Positions 16,872 through 25,271 of a stretch of 64,000 nucleotides of DNA are shown here, in pieces. A program made the position numbers and the translations under genes. Origin of the DNA: Desulfosudis oleivorans (GTDB lineage Bacteria > Desulfobacterota > Desulfobacteria > Desulfobacterales > SURF-7); the NCBI GenBank assembly GCA_020723325.1, contig DYJD01000007.1, positions 62,001-126,000 on the forward strand. Reading direction: 5' to 3'. The notes under the pieces were generated by a model. It made no database searches. It was not told where the DNA came from and saw only the letters and a program-made list of their open reading frames with translations. Each line of letters begins with the position of its first letter. Within the stretch, counting starts at the first letter, position 1.

Positions 16872-17720
16872 ATGCTGGAGCAAGATAGTCAAAAAAATAA
16901 TAAAAACCATGGACGCCTGCACAGAATCATCCATTTCATCAAGGTGCTTCCCCAAAATATGCTGAAAGTGATTTATTTATTGCCTTTTTTCCTGTTCGGC
17001 CTCTGGCTGCTTCAAATGGTTTATTTTCCCAAGGTGGAATTCAAACAACGGGTGACCATTGTCAAACCGATCATCGATGACGTGGCTTTTTTCCGGAAAA
17101 TGCTGGAAACCAAGCCTGCAGCCGCCAAGGGATATTTTCACACCCCCGATGAATATGTCACCCAGGGTGAGCACTATCCACCGCTCTGTTCCAACTGCCA
17201 CGGTTCCTACCCCCACAGTAAAGAAAAAAAAATACGCTCCATGCTGAATTTCCATAGCGGCTTTATTGCCTGCGCAGTTTGTCACGCCCATGAAAAAATG
17301 CCGGAAAACGCAAAAGTGAGTTTCAGTTGGGTGGACCGCGAGACCGGCACCATCACTACCCAGGTGGAAGGAGAATATGGAAAATATTCGGCAAAAATCT
17401 TCCCTCTCAAGATTCACAAAAACGGCCTGCGGGAAATCTTCCAACCGGTGAGCGCTGAAGCAGCTCAGGAATTCATCCGGTTGAAGCAACATTTTACGCC
17501 GGATCAGATCGCCGAAGCCAAAATCAAACTGCATGGGAATATCTCCCAAAAACCGGTTAATTGTTCCGAATGCCATGTCAAAGACGGTTATATGAATTTT
17601 GCAGACCTGGGGTTTACACCCAATCGGGTCCGACACCTGATTTCCACGGAAGTAGTAGGACTGGTGGAAAAATACAAGTCCTTCTACATGCCCAATGAGA
17701 TCGATTTCGGTAAGAAATAA
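16872..17720 (+). CDS. Membrane-anchored trihaem cytochrome c, module 2
   Basis: The 282-residue paralogue of 13961-14845 has an N-terminal membrane helix (LPFFLFGLWLLQMVYF) and three CXXCH motifs (CSNCH, CAVCH, CSECH). It shares the PHSKEKKIR-x-MLNFHSGFIAC block and the ending KYKSFYMPN. The ATG at 16872 is chosen over 16845 because aaggag lies eight or nine bases before it. It closes the second c/b/c module. Confidence 0.82.
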   Translation: MLEQDSQKNNKNHGRLHRIIHFIKVLPQNMLKVIYLLPFFLFGLWLLQMVYFPKVEFKQRVTIVKPIIDDVAFFRKMLETKPAAAKGYFHTPDEYVTQGEHYPPLCSNCHGSYPHSKEKKIRSMLNFHSGFIACAVCHAHEKMPENAKVSFSWVDRETGTITTQVEGEYGKYSAKIFPLKIHKNGLREIFQPVSAEAAQEFIRLKQHFTPDQIAEAKIKLHGNISQKPVNCSECHVKDGYMNFADLGFTPNRVRHLISTEVVGLVEKYKSFYMPNEIDFGKK

Positions 17721-17736
17721 TTCCGGTCATAGTCGA

Positions 17737-18726
17737 ATGGAAGCGGCAATAAAACATGCCGGGTCGACAGCATTTGTTTCCGTATTTGCCAAGGCCCGGC
17801 TTGTGCTGGCGGTCTTTTTATGGATTCATGCCGCGCTTCAACCCAGCCCAGTGGAAGCCGGCATCCGCTTGATAGGCGCGGCACCGCTCTTTCAAATCCA
17901 TGGAACTCTTAAAAAACCAAGCGATGTGTCGGTTTCAAAAAACGGTCGGATCTATGTCGTGGACGGCCTGAATCATCAAATCCGCATCTTTGACTCCAAT
18001 GGCAATGAAGCCGGCTCGCTGGGTAGAAAAGGCGCGGAAAAGGGCGAGCTCTTTCGTCCTTTGGGGCTGAGCTTGGATAGCAACGGGAATGTGTATGTGG
18101 CTGATTCCGGTAATCACCGCGTCTCGATTTTCAATTCCTCAGGAGAATGTTTAAAAGTTCTCACAGTGCCTTCAGAAAAAGGTAAATTCGCAGACCCAGT
18201 GGATGTGGCCGTTGATGAAAAGGCCCGAGTTTTGTATATTGCGGATAATGATCATCATACCATCAGGCGATTTGATCTTGCTGCCGATAAATGGCTTGGA
18301 CCCTTCGGCTCGCCGGGTTCGGGCAAGCGGGAATTCAAATACCCCTTTCTCATGGCTCTGGATGCGGAGCGTTATCTTTATATTGTGGATGTGATCAATA
18401 CCCGGCTTCAAGTTCTGAATCCCGAAGGCCGTTATGTTACGGAAATCGGCGGCTGGGGTGTGGAAAAAGGCGAATTTTATCGTCCCAAAGGAGTGACTAT
18501 CGATACCAAGGGGCGGGTGTATGTCAGTGACAGCTTTATGGGCGTAATTCAGGTTTTTCAAAAGTCCGGTGAATTGATTGGAGCCATCGGCGATCCGAAA
18601 AAAAAGCTGGTCCTGCGCTTTCAAACCCCCACCGGTATTTATGTCGATGATCACAATCGATTGTATGTTGCCGAAATGTTTGCCGACACCGTTAGTGTAT
18701 TCCGGCTTTCAGAGGAACCGGAATAA
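17737..18726 (+). CDS. Secreted NHL-repeat beta-propeller protein
   Basis: After an N-terminal hydrophobic segment and a likely cleavage near PVEA, the 329-residue protein consists of NHL repeats (for example VDGLNHQIRIF, ADSGNHRVSIF, ADNDHHTIRRF, VDVINTRLQVL, SDSFMGVIQVF). NHL propellers are protein-binding scaffolds; here it is probably periplasmic or exported. It is closely related to the 60929-61882 product, and both directly precede a 20-haem cytochrome gene, so the pair probably works together. The start at 17737 is uncertain because no clear ribosome site is seen; a frame from 17695 overlaps the previous gene. Confidence 0.85.
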   Translation: MEAAIKHAGSTAFVSVFAKARLVLAVFLWIHAALQPSPVEAGIRLIGAAPLFQIHGTLKKPSDVSVSKNGRIYVVDGLNHQIRIFDSNGNEAGSLGRKGAEKGELFRPLGLSLDSNGNVYVADSGNHRVSIFNSSGECLKVLTVPSEKGKFADPVDVAVDEKARVLYIADNDHHTIRRFDLAADKWLGPFGSPGSGKREFKYPFLMALDAERYLYIVDVINTRLQVLNPEGRYVTEIGGWGVEKGEFYRPKGVTIDTKGRVYVSDSFMGVIQVFQKSGELIGAIGDPKKKLVLRFQTPTGIYVDDHNRLYVAEMFADTVSVFRLSEEPE

Positions 18727-18733
18727 GGCCTTT

Positions 18734-21178
18734 ATGGTAAAGCGCGTCCTGATTTTCTGGCTTGGACTGTTGTGGTTGCCCGAGTTGATTTTTGCCGGAG
18801 AGGTGATCGCCCCCAAGAATCCCAACTCCGCCAAAGGCTGCGCCATTTGCCACTACCGCTGGGTGGATACCTTTTTCATCCAAGGCCGCGGCTCGGATTT
18901 GGTGCCCTATCAATCGGAAAAAAACGCGGCCAATGAGGAGATGTGCCTCTCCTGTCATGACGGCAGCGTAATGGATTCACGGGAGCAGCTCAGCAGCGGC
19001 CGTGGACATACAGTCAACCGGCCGCCACCGGCCGGCATGGTGATTCCCAAGATCTTTCCCCTGGATGAAAACGGCAATTTAAACTGCGGAACCTGCCACA
19101 CGGCCCATGGCGTTCCCAGTGGCGATGATCCCCAGGAAACCATTTTCATGCGTGCTTCCAACCGCAATTCGGCCATGTGTCGCATGTGTCATCCCCGGGA
19201 AGACGGCGGCAATAAACAAGGCAATCACCCCATTGACGCTATGATGCCCAATATGCCGCGGGATTTGGTGGTTAAAAACGCCTCGGTCAATGCCCAGGGC
19301 ACCCAACTGACCTGCCAAAACTGTCATGTGGCCCACGGCTCCAAACAGCCCGACTTTCTGGCGGACAGCACCGGCAGATCCCAGCTTTGCCTCCGCTGCC
19401 ACGGGGATAAAGATGCCTTTGGGCCGGACGGCCGTAGGCGCCCCGGTCATATGGTCAACATGACCCCTGATAATATCAAAGTCCCAGGGGCAATTGTAAG
19501 CAGCGGTGCCAAATTAGGGGATCGCGGGGTGGTGATCTGCCAAACCTGCCACAAAGTGCATCGAAACAACACGGAAAAGCAATTGCTGATCATTCGCAAA
19601 GACGAAGGTTCCGGCCTTTGCCTGACGTGCCATACGGATAAAAATACAGTGAAGGAAACCAAACACGATTTACGCCGATCCCGGCCTGAAGAAAAAAATC
19701 TGCAGGAACGAACCGCTGTTCAAGACGGTGTTTGTTCCGCTTGTCATCTGCCCCATCGGGCCGCCCGTGAGCCGGTGGGACAAGCGGATTACACCACCCA
19801 GCTCTGCATGAGCTGCCATGCCAAGGGCCGCATGGCGGAAAAGGATTTTCTCATCGGCGGCTATACCCATCCTGTGGATATCAATCCCTTTGAAAAAACG
19901 GTCAATGGAACGATTCTGCGCAAAGTGAGAGCGGTCAAAGGAGAATTGAAACTGCCGTTGTACAATCAACACGGCATCAAGGACCCCAATGGGGTCATGA
20001 CTTGCGCCACCTGTCATAATCCCCATGATCGCCGCAAAGGCGATGAAAAGGAACTGGTTCCCGTGGCCCCCAAGAAAGTCGGAACCACGCCCTTTTTACG
20101 TGAAAATTCGCCGGCGATTTGCGCTGAATGCCATCGCAACAAATTCGACATTGCCTATACCAAGCACAATTTGGCCAAAGCCGCACCAGAAGCCAAAAAT
20201 ATTTTAAACCAAACCGTTGGGGAATCCGGGTTGTGCGGTAGTTGTCATTTGACCCACAGTGCCCAGCGCAGCTTTTTATGGGCCCGGCCCATGAGCGCCG
20301 ACAGCGACGGCTATCTTTGCAGCGGGTGCCATCGCAAAGACGGCATGGCAGCCCAAAAACTGCCCGGTTCCTTTTCTCACCCCTTGGGCATCAAACCGGC
20401 TGAAAAAGGTTTGACCACGGTCCTGCCCCTATTCGACGCCCAGGGAAAGCTCGCTGCAAGCGGTGCCATGAGCTGTTATACCTGCCATGATCCCCATCAT
20501 TGGGATCCGGGCAAGGAAAGCCCGGATGTATCGGCCGCAGGTGAAGGCAGCGCCTTGAACAGTTTCCTGCGCATACCCAACGCCCCCACCTCGCACCTGT
20601 GCGAGGCCTGCCACAAGGACCAGGCCCTGGTGGAAAAGACCGATCATGACCTGGGTATGATAGATCCCCAATTCCGCAACAGCATGGGTCGGACAGCCAT
20701 GGAAGTGGGCACCTGCGGCATTTGTCATCTGGCCCACAATGCCGGCAACCGGCAGCGCCTCTGGGCCTTGGACTTTGGCGAGGGTGAACACATCATGGAC
20801 CGGATGTGTTATTCCTGCCATGCCACCAATGGATCGGCCGCCAACAAAATCCCGCAGATATCCACCCATCCAAGAGAAAAAATCGTCAACGTCGGCCGTG
20901 AACGCAGCGGATTCCCAGGATATTTTCCTTTATTTGATCATGCCACAGGTGAAAAGGTCACTGTGGAAAATATCTCTTGCCCTTCCTGTCATACGGTCCA
21001 CCAATGGAGCCCTTCTGTTTTGCAAAAAGGTCCGGGTCGCAATGTGGAAGGCGATGCCACCAACAGTTTCTTGCGTGCCCGCCTGGAAGACATGCTCTGC
21101 AAGGATTGCCACGGGGATGATGCCCTGTACCGCTTTAAATATTATCATAAAAAATCCGCCCGGCTATCTGCAAAATAA
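18734..21178 (+). CDS. 20-haem cytochrome c (doubled-CXXCH)
   Basis: The 814-residue protein has a signal peptide (MVKRVLIFWLGLLWLPELIFA) and 20 CXXCH motifs spread evenly in doubled-CXXCH style repeats (CHTAHG, CHVAHG, CHKVH, CHLPH, CHNPH, CHDPHH, CHLAH, CHTVH). It is homologous along its length to the 58482-60932 product, which also has 20. It is likely a large periplasmic or surface electron conduit. The ATG at 18734 lies seven bases after the NHL stop; the long upstream extension of the frame overlaps that gene and is not coding. It ends the operon that begins at 12009. Confidence 0.92.
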   Translation: MVKRVLIFWLGLLWLPELIFAGEVIAPKNPNSAKGCAICHYRWVDTFFIQGRGSDLVPYQSEKNAANEEMCLSCHDGSVMDSREQLSSGRGHTVNRPPPAGMVIPKIFPLDENGNLNCGTCHTAHGVPSGDDPQETIFMRASNRNSAMCRMCHPREDGGNKQGNHPIDAMMPNMPRDLVVKNASVNAQGTQLTCQNCHVAHGSKQPDFLADSTGRSQLCLRCHGDKDAFGPDGRRRPGHMVNMTPDNIKVPGAIVSSGAKLGDRGVVICQTCHKVHRNNTEKQLLIIRKDEGSGLCLTCHTDKNTVKETKHDLRRSRPEEKNLQERTAVQDGVCSACHLPHRAAREPVGQADYTTQLCMSCHAKGRMAEKDFLIGGYTHPVDINPFEKTVNGTILRKVRAVKGELKLPLYNQHGIKDPNGVMTCATCHNPHDRRKGDEKELVPVAPKKVGTTPFLRENSPAICAECHRNKFDIAYTKHNLAKAAPEAKNILNQTVGESGLCGSCHLTHSAQRSFLWARPMSADSDGYLCSGCHRKDGMAAQKLPGSFSHPLGIKPAEKGLTTVLPLFDAQGKLAASGAMSCYTCHDPHHWDPGKESPDVSAAGEGSALNSFLRIPNAPTSHLCEACHKDQALVEKTDHDLGMIDPQFRNSMGRTAMEVGTCGICHLAHNAGNRQRLWALDFGEGEHIMDRMCYSCHATNGSAANKIPQISTHPREKIVNVGRERSGFPGYFPLFDHATGEKVTVENISCPSCHTVHQWSPSVLQKGPGRNVEGDATNSFLRARLEDMLCKDCHGDDALYRFKYYHKKSARLSAK

Positions 21179-21571
21179 AACAAAAAATAACCAATCCCGA
21201 ACCAAAATCAAGCTGTAGCCGGCCTTGATCATCGTTTCGGCTATCCTCCATCGTGGGAGCGGCTTCCAGCCGCGATTCAATCCTGAATGACGATCAAGGC
21301 CTTGTAGCCGTTCGCGTGGATTATGTGCGGAAAATGAACACACGTAATAAATTGATTGAATTAAAAAAAGCAACAAACAACACGGATATGTCCTTAATTG
21401 AAACAATCGCTATGGACCGGTTCGCCTGTCGAGTGCCTGCCTGGTGCGTATGGTTGGTTTCAGCTAAAAACGCTGTTCATATTAAACTATTCAGTAAAAT
21501 CACGACTTCGCGTCTTAATTAAACACAGCGTCCGCGAAAAACGGAAGCGCCTCCAGCAGTAATAAAATCCA
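21179..21571. other. Intergenic region before the 21836 operon
   Basis: It holds the second copy of the dispersed repeat (21219-21309). A small open frame at 21253-21522 has no family signature and begins inside the repeat, so it is not called. No terminator with a clear T-run was seen after the 20-haem gene. Confidence 0.4.
21219..21309. repeat. Dispersed repeat, copy 2 (inverted)
   Basis: The arms GGCCTTGATCATCG (21221-21234) and CGATCAAGGCC (21291-21301) flank a core reading gtgggagcggcttccagccg, the reverse complement of the 7481-7586 repeat. The whole can fold as a long hairpin. It is a REP-like intergenic element. Confidence 0.75.
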
Positions 21572-21587
21572 TGGCATATTAGTTGCT
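21572..21587 (+). promoter_or_regulatory. Sigma54 promoter upstream of a GEMM riboswitch
   Basis: TGGCATATTAGTTGCT is an excellent -24/-12 match. Transcription would start near 21600, at the very beginning of the riboswitch, so the activator and the riboswitch act in series on the 21836 operon. Confidence 0.78.
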
Positions 21588-21597
21588 ATTTTTTGCG

Positions 21598-21672
21598 GTA
21601 GATAAAGCCAAACCCTGAGCGATCAGGGGACGGAAAGCCACGGATCTCTCCGAGACAGCCGGGTCGCCTTGA
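21598..21672 (+). ncRNA. GEMM-I class (cyclic dinucleotide) riboswitch
   Basis: The conserved parts are present in order: gccaaacc, a hairpin ccctga-gcga-tcaggg with a GNRA tetraloop, ggacggaaagccacgg (the tetraloop receptor and conserved core), then gacagccgggtcgcc. This is the GEMM-I aptamer architecture that binds cyclic di-GMP, with a Geobacter subgroup binding cGAMP. The ligand cannot be assigned safely by eye. A downstream gcgcccggctgt (about 21683-21694) can pair with acagccggg of the aptamer and could form the alternative structure. It lies 164 bases before the cytochrome start. Confidence 0.82.
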
Positions 21673-21835
21673 AAACGAAAGAGCGCCCGGCTGTTCCATT
21701 TGGGATCAGGGGCGAGAATTTAGGCTTCAATAGTTAGGAGGTGAGAAAAAAGTCTTAATCAGGGCAATACCACTGGCGAATTTTCTAAATGAAGAAAACA
21801 CTCGATCCCCAATTTGACGAAGAAAGGAGTATAGT

Positions 21836-22480
21836 ATGAAACAACCCAAATGGATTATGTTGCTGACGGCAACGCTGGTTATCGGCTCAGCATCAATTGT
21901 TTTTGCCGGAATTACCGGGTCAGATCATGATTTCAGCTCTGCTACCTGGTCCTCCGGCCAGATTTGTAAACCCTGTCATACCCCTCACCATGCCATGAGC
22001 GTGGCGGACGGCCCTTTGTGGAACCACACTGAAACCACCGCCACTTACCAAACCTATCCGGGCGGTGGAACCATGAATGCAACGCCCGGCAACCCCAGCG
22101 GCGTATCCAAGCTTTGTCTGTCCTGCCATGACGGCACGGTGGCCGTGGATGCCATGGCTGGCGGCCCCGGCTCTGGAATCCCGGCCGGCCGAATCGGCGG
22201 CAACGGCCTCATCGGAACCGATCTGAGACAAACCCATCCGATTTCTTTCGACTACACGGCTGCTTTGGCTACTGCTGATGGAGAGTTGGCAAATCCAACA
22301 ACGGCTTCCTCCGGTGTTACCGCCAGCGGAACCATAGCCACGGACATGCTTTTCGGCACAAGCAACAATAAATTTGAATGCGCATCCTGCCATGATGTTC
22401 ACAATGCGTATAACCAAAGCTATTTGCTGCTGAAAAGCAATGCAGGCTCGGCCTTGTGTTTGACTTGTCACCTTAAATAA
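21836..22480 (+). CDS. Secreted tetrahaem cytochrome c
   Basis: The 214-residue precursor has a clear signal peptide ending VFA and four CXXCH motifs (CKPCH, CLSCH, CASCH, CLTCH). It has the ITGSDHDFSS start, the PLWNH block, KLCLSCHDGTVAVD, and ends SALCLTCHLK. It is paralogous to 22576-23229 and 2609-3250. An excellent Shine-Dalgarno (aaaggag) precedes the ATG. Control by a sigma54 promoter and a GEMM riboswitch suggests an abundant, strongly regulated surface protein. Its haem number and size recall OmcE-type nanowire subunits; I rate this as a hypothesis. Confidence 0.88.
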   Translation: MKQPKWIMLLTATLVIGSASIVFAGITGSDHDFSSATWSSGQICKPCHTPHHAMSVADGPLWNHTETTATYQTYPGGGTMNATPGNPSGVSKLCLSCHDGTVAVDAMAGGPGSGIPAGRIGGNGLIGTDLRQTHPISFDYTAALATADGELANPTTASSGVTASGTIATDMLFGTSNNKFECASCHDVHNAYNQSYLLLKSNAGSALCLTCHLK

Positions 22481-22505
22481 TTTGATTATCGATGGAAATT
22501 TATCC

Positions 22506-22538
22506 GGAGTCAAAAGGGGGACTCCTCCTTTTGACTCC
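22506..22538 (+). other. Intercistronic hairpin
   Basis: GGAGTCAAAAGG and CCTTTTGACTCC form a 12-base-pair stem between the two small cytochrome genes. There is no T-run, so it is probably a partial terminator or an RNA-stabilising structure that makes the first cistron more abundant. Confidence 0.7.
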
Positions 22539-22575
22539 ATGCAATTCGGTAAAATTTTAGAGAGCTTGAAAATTT

Positions 22576-23229
22576 ATGAAAAACATCGCAAAGCTAATAG
22601 GGATGATCGGTTTATCCATTCTGTTTTCCGCCACATTTGCTTTGGCGGATATCACCGGCAGCGCACATGATTTTTCCGCCCAATCATGGTCCCAAGGCGA
22701 GATTTGCCTGCCTTGCCATACGCCGCACCACGCGGATATGAGTGTAAGTAAAGCCCCCCTCTGGAATCATGCCAACACCCAAGCTGTTTATACGCTTTAC
22801 CAGAGTCCCACCATGCACGAGACCCCGGTTCAGCCCTTGGGGATTTCCAAGCTATGCCTCTCCTGTCATGACGGCACCGTGGCTGTGGATTCCTTCGGCA
22901 ATCACAGCGGCAGCCAGTTTATCGGGGGTACTGCCAATCTCGGCACGGATCTTTCCAATGACCATCCCATCAGCATCAGTTGGACCCATCAAACCATTGT
23001 GCCCTTTGGGATGAGTTCACAATGCACCTATTGTCATACACTCATTCACCAACAGCAAAACCCGGAAAAATACCCATTGCCGTTTTATACCTATGACAAT
23101 GGGAATACATATAAAGTGGAATGCGCCACCTGCCATGATCCGCACAACAAGGATGTTCCTGGCGAGCCGCGCATGCTGCGCAAGTCCAATCTGCAATCGC
23201 AATTGTGTCTTGGGTGCCATAACCGGTAA
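22576..23229 (+). CDS. Secreted pentahaem cytochrome c
   Basis: The 217-residue precursor has a signal peptide and five CXXCH motifs (CLPCH, CLSCH, CTYCH, CATCH, CLGCH). It is a paralogue of the preceding gene (ITGSAHDFSAQSWSQGEICL, PLWNH, KLCLSCHDGTVAVDSFG), with an extra CTYCH inserted in the region after SNDHPIS. It is probably secreted and may assemble with or beside the tetrahaem protein. It lies about 95 bases downstream of that gene with the hairpin between. Confidence 0.88.
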   Translation: MKNIAKLIGMIGLSILFSATFALADITGSAHDFSAQSWSQGEICLPCHTPHHADMSVSKAPLWNHANTQAVYTLYQSPTMHETPVQPLGISKLCLSCHDGTVAVDSFGNHSGSQFIGGTANLGTDLSNDHPISISWTHQTIVPFGMSSQCTYCHTLIHQQQNPEKYPLPFYTYDNGNTYKVECATCHDPHNKDVPGEPRMLRKSNLQSQLCLGCHNR

Positions 23230-23350
23230 AGGGTTGCAAATTATTTTATGCATGAAGAACCGGACTGGAAAATTTAAATTTTTCCGAGTATAAGATACTG
23301 ATCCGGTTCCCACCGGTCTTGCCCATATTTTAAGATTAAGGTTGCAGATA

Positions 23351-24487
23351 ATGAGAAAACACATTCCATGGACCGGAGTACTGGTCCTGTTGCTGGCCTG
23401 CACATTCGGATGCGCCGGAACCACGGAAAAAAAAATCCGGCCGTCCGAAGAAATCATATTTTATCCACCCTTTCCCCAGCGCCCCAGGTTGCAATTTCTA
23501 ACCTCCATAACCCAAGAAAAAGACCTGGGTGTGCAACGCAGTGCTTTTGACGAATTTCTGTTGGGCAAGGAAATTTCCCAAAAAACCATCGGCAAGCCCT
23601 ATGATATTGGCACAACCAAAGGCAAAATCTTTATTCTGGATAAAGCCGCCAACCAACTGATTTTCATCGACCTGAAAGCCAAAAATTTCGACTATCTGAA
23701 AGCCAGCGGCCAGGGTGCCTTGGATAAACCGGCCGGGATCTGGGTCGGTGCGGACGGTGCCAAATACATTGCCGACTTCGGCCGGAAACAGGTGGTTGCC
23801 TTTGATCCGGACAACGATTATTTGAATGCCTTCGGCAGCGATGGGATTTTCGGAAAACCAGTGGATGTTGCCGTCCATCAAAATCAGATCTATGTCTGTG
23901 ATATGGAAAAAAACCAGGTGATGGTTCTGGACAAAACCAGTGGCGAATTGCTGAAAACCTTTGGCGAACCCGGCCAAAAAGACGGCCAACTCTGGAAGCC
24001 CACCCATTTATTCGTGGACCATCAAGGTCATATCTTCGTTAATGATGCGTTTAATTTTCGCGTTCAGGAATTTGATGGAAATGGGAATTTTATAAAAGCA
24101 TTCGGCAAACTCGGCGATACGCCGGGCTCTTTTGCAAGACCAAAAGGACTGGCTGTATCCAGGGACGGACATATATATGTGGTGGATGCGGCTTTTGAAA
24201 ATGTGCAGATTTTTGACGAACCAAGTGAAAAACTCCTGCTTTTTTTTGGCGGCCAAGGCGACGTCGGCCCCGGAGACCTTTATCTGCCCTGCGCCATTTC
24301 TATTGATTATGAAAATGTGGAATATTTCACCGAGTATGCAGATCCAAACTTTCAATTAAAATATTTGGTCTATGTCGGCAATCTATTCGGTGACCGAAAA
24401 GTGAATGTGTATGGATTCGGTGATTGGATCGGAACCGTTGCTGCGGAAAAAACGGAAAATGGTGAAAAGTCGCCGCAAGACCAATAG
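23351..24487 (+). CDS. NHL-repeat lipoprotein
   Basis: The 378-residue protein has a lipoprotein-type signal (VLVLLLACTFGCAG) followed by NHL-like propeller repeats (for example AGIWVGADGAKYIADFG, VDHQGHIFVNDAFNFRVQEF, VSRDGHIYVVDAAFENVQIF). It is related to the 27298 product (same ending NVQIF...LLLFFG), so the operon has two. It probably anchors to a membrane and scaffolds the conduit complex. The ATG at 23351 with aagg upstream is preferred to a TTG at 23342. The next gene overlaps its end by 29 bases. Confidence 0.83.
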   Translation: MRKHIPWTGVLVLLLACTFGCAGTTEKKIRPSEEIIFYPPFPQRPRLQFLTSITQEKDLGVQRSAFDEFLLGKEISQKTIGKPYDIGTTKGKIFILDKAANQLIFIDLKAKNFDYLKASGQGALDKPAGIWVGADGAKYIADFGRKQVVAFDPDNDYLNAFGSDGIFGKPVDVAVHQNQIYVCDMEKNQVMVLDKTSGELLKTFGEPGQKDGQLWKPTHLFVDHQGHIFVNDAFNFRVQEFDGNGNFIKAFGKLGDTPGSFARPKGLAVSRDGHIYVVDAAFENVQIFDEPSEKLLLFFGGQGDVGPGDLYLPCAISIDYENVEYFTEYADPNFQLKYLVYVGNLFGDRKVNVYGFGDWIGTVAAEKTENGEKSPQDQ

Positions 24488-25190
24488 ACCACCTGCGCAT
24501 TGTTTTTTGGCCCGCTCCACGCTTGTGGCCTCCTTGTTAATCAACATGCTCCTGCATGGTTGCAGTCCGCAGACACGGCATCAAATACTGACCTTTTTTT
24601 TTACCGGTGTTCCCCCTTTGGAAAAGGAGGAGACTTCATCCACCAAACCCTTGTCCTTGGAAAAAGCAAAAGACAAGATCAAAAAAATCGTCTACCATTC
24701 CCATAAATTTTTTGAAGAAGGGGATTGCGGGAAATGCCATGACACTTCCGTGCGCTTTAATGCGCCTGGAGCTGCTGATCAAAAACGGATTTTCCGCAAA
24801 GGCATGCAAATGCCGGGGGCGCTGTTGATGCCGGCAAAGGAAATCTGTATTGCCTGCCATGTGAATAAATCTGCAGCCTGGCCACAAAATGAAGGACTTT
24901 GGCTGCATACGCCTGCGGCCCAGGGGCAATGCATTCAATGCCATCACGCCCACCAAAGCACCAGGCCATACCAGCTATTGCAAAAGCGCTCCCAGCTCTG
25001 CAAAGCATGCCATGCTGAAAAAAAATGCACAGAAAGTGCATCCCCTGGGCAGGACCCTGACAAATGCCTTGTATGTCACAGCCCCCATGTTGGTAAGAAC
25101 AAGGCCATGCTGATTAAAGACTATAAAGAAGAACGGATAGAATCACTGACGCGGATCGAGCTGCCGATCCAGAGCAAAGACCGGAAATAG
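24459..25190 (+). CDS. Pentahaem cytochrome c lipoprotein
   Basis: The 243-residue protein has a basic N-terminus, a hydrophobic stretch and a lipobox-like end (NMLLHGC), then five CXXCH motifs (CGKCH, CIACH, CIQCH, CKACH, CLVCH). It lies just before an outer-membrane barrel gene, so it is the likely periplasm-facing, lipid-anchored cytochrome of a porin-cytochrome conduit, analogous in role to OmaB or MtrA but not obviously homologous. The ATG at 24459 is chosen because it begins the signal sequence. Confidence 0.78.
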   Translation: MVKSRRKTNRPPAHCFLARSTLVASLLINMLLHGCSPQTRHQILTFFFTGVPPLEKEETSSTKPLSLEKAKDKIKKIVYHSHKFFEEGDCGKCHDTSVRFNAPGAADQKRIFRKGMQMPGALLMPAKEICIACHVNKSAAWPQNEGLWLHTPAAQGQCIQCHHAHQSTRPYQLLQKRSQLCKACHAEKKCTESASPGQDPDKCLVCHSPHVGKNKAMLIKDYKEERIESLTRIELPIQSKDRK

Positions 25191-25271
25191 GCCGAATCGC
25201 ATTGCACAAGCAGAATCGCTTTCACCATGCGGTCTTGGAAAAGAGGAAATCGTTTGAGGGCCGGAATACAG

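Noticed and set aside
18578-18733. N-terminal extension of the 20-haem cytochrome
   Set aside because: It overlaps the end of the NHL gene and precedes a clear signal peptide at 18734.
21253-21522. Small plus-strand frame in the intergenic region
   Set aside because: It starts within the dispersed repeat and has no ribosome site or recognisable domain.
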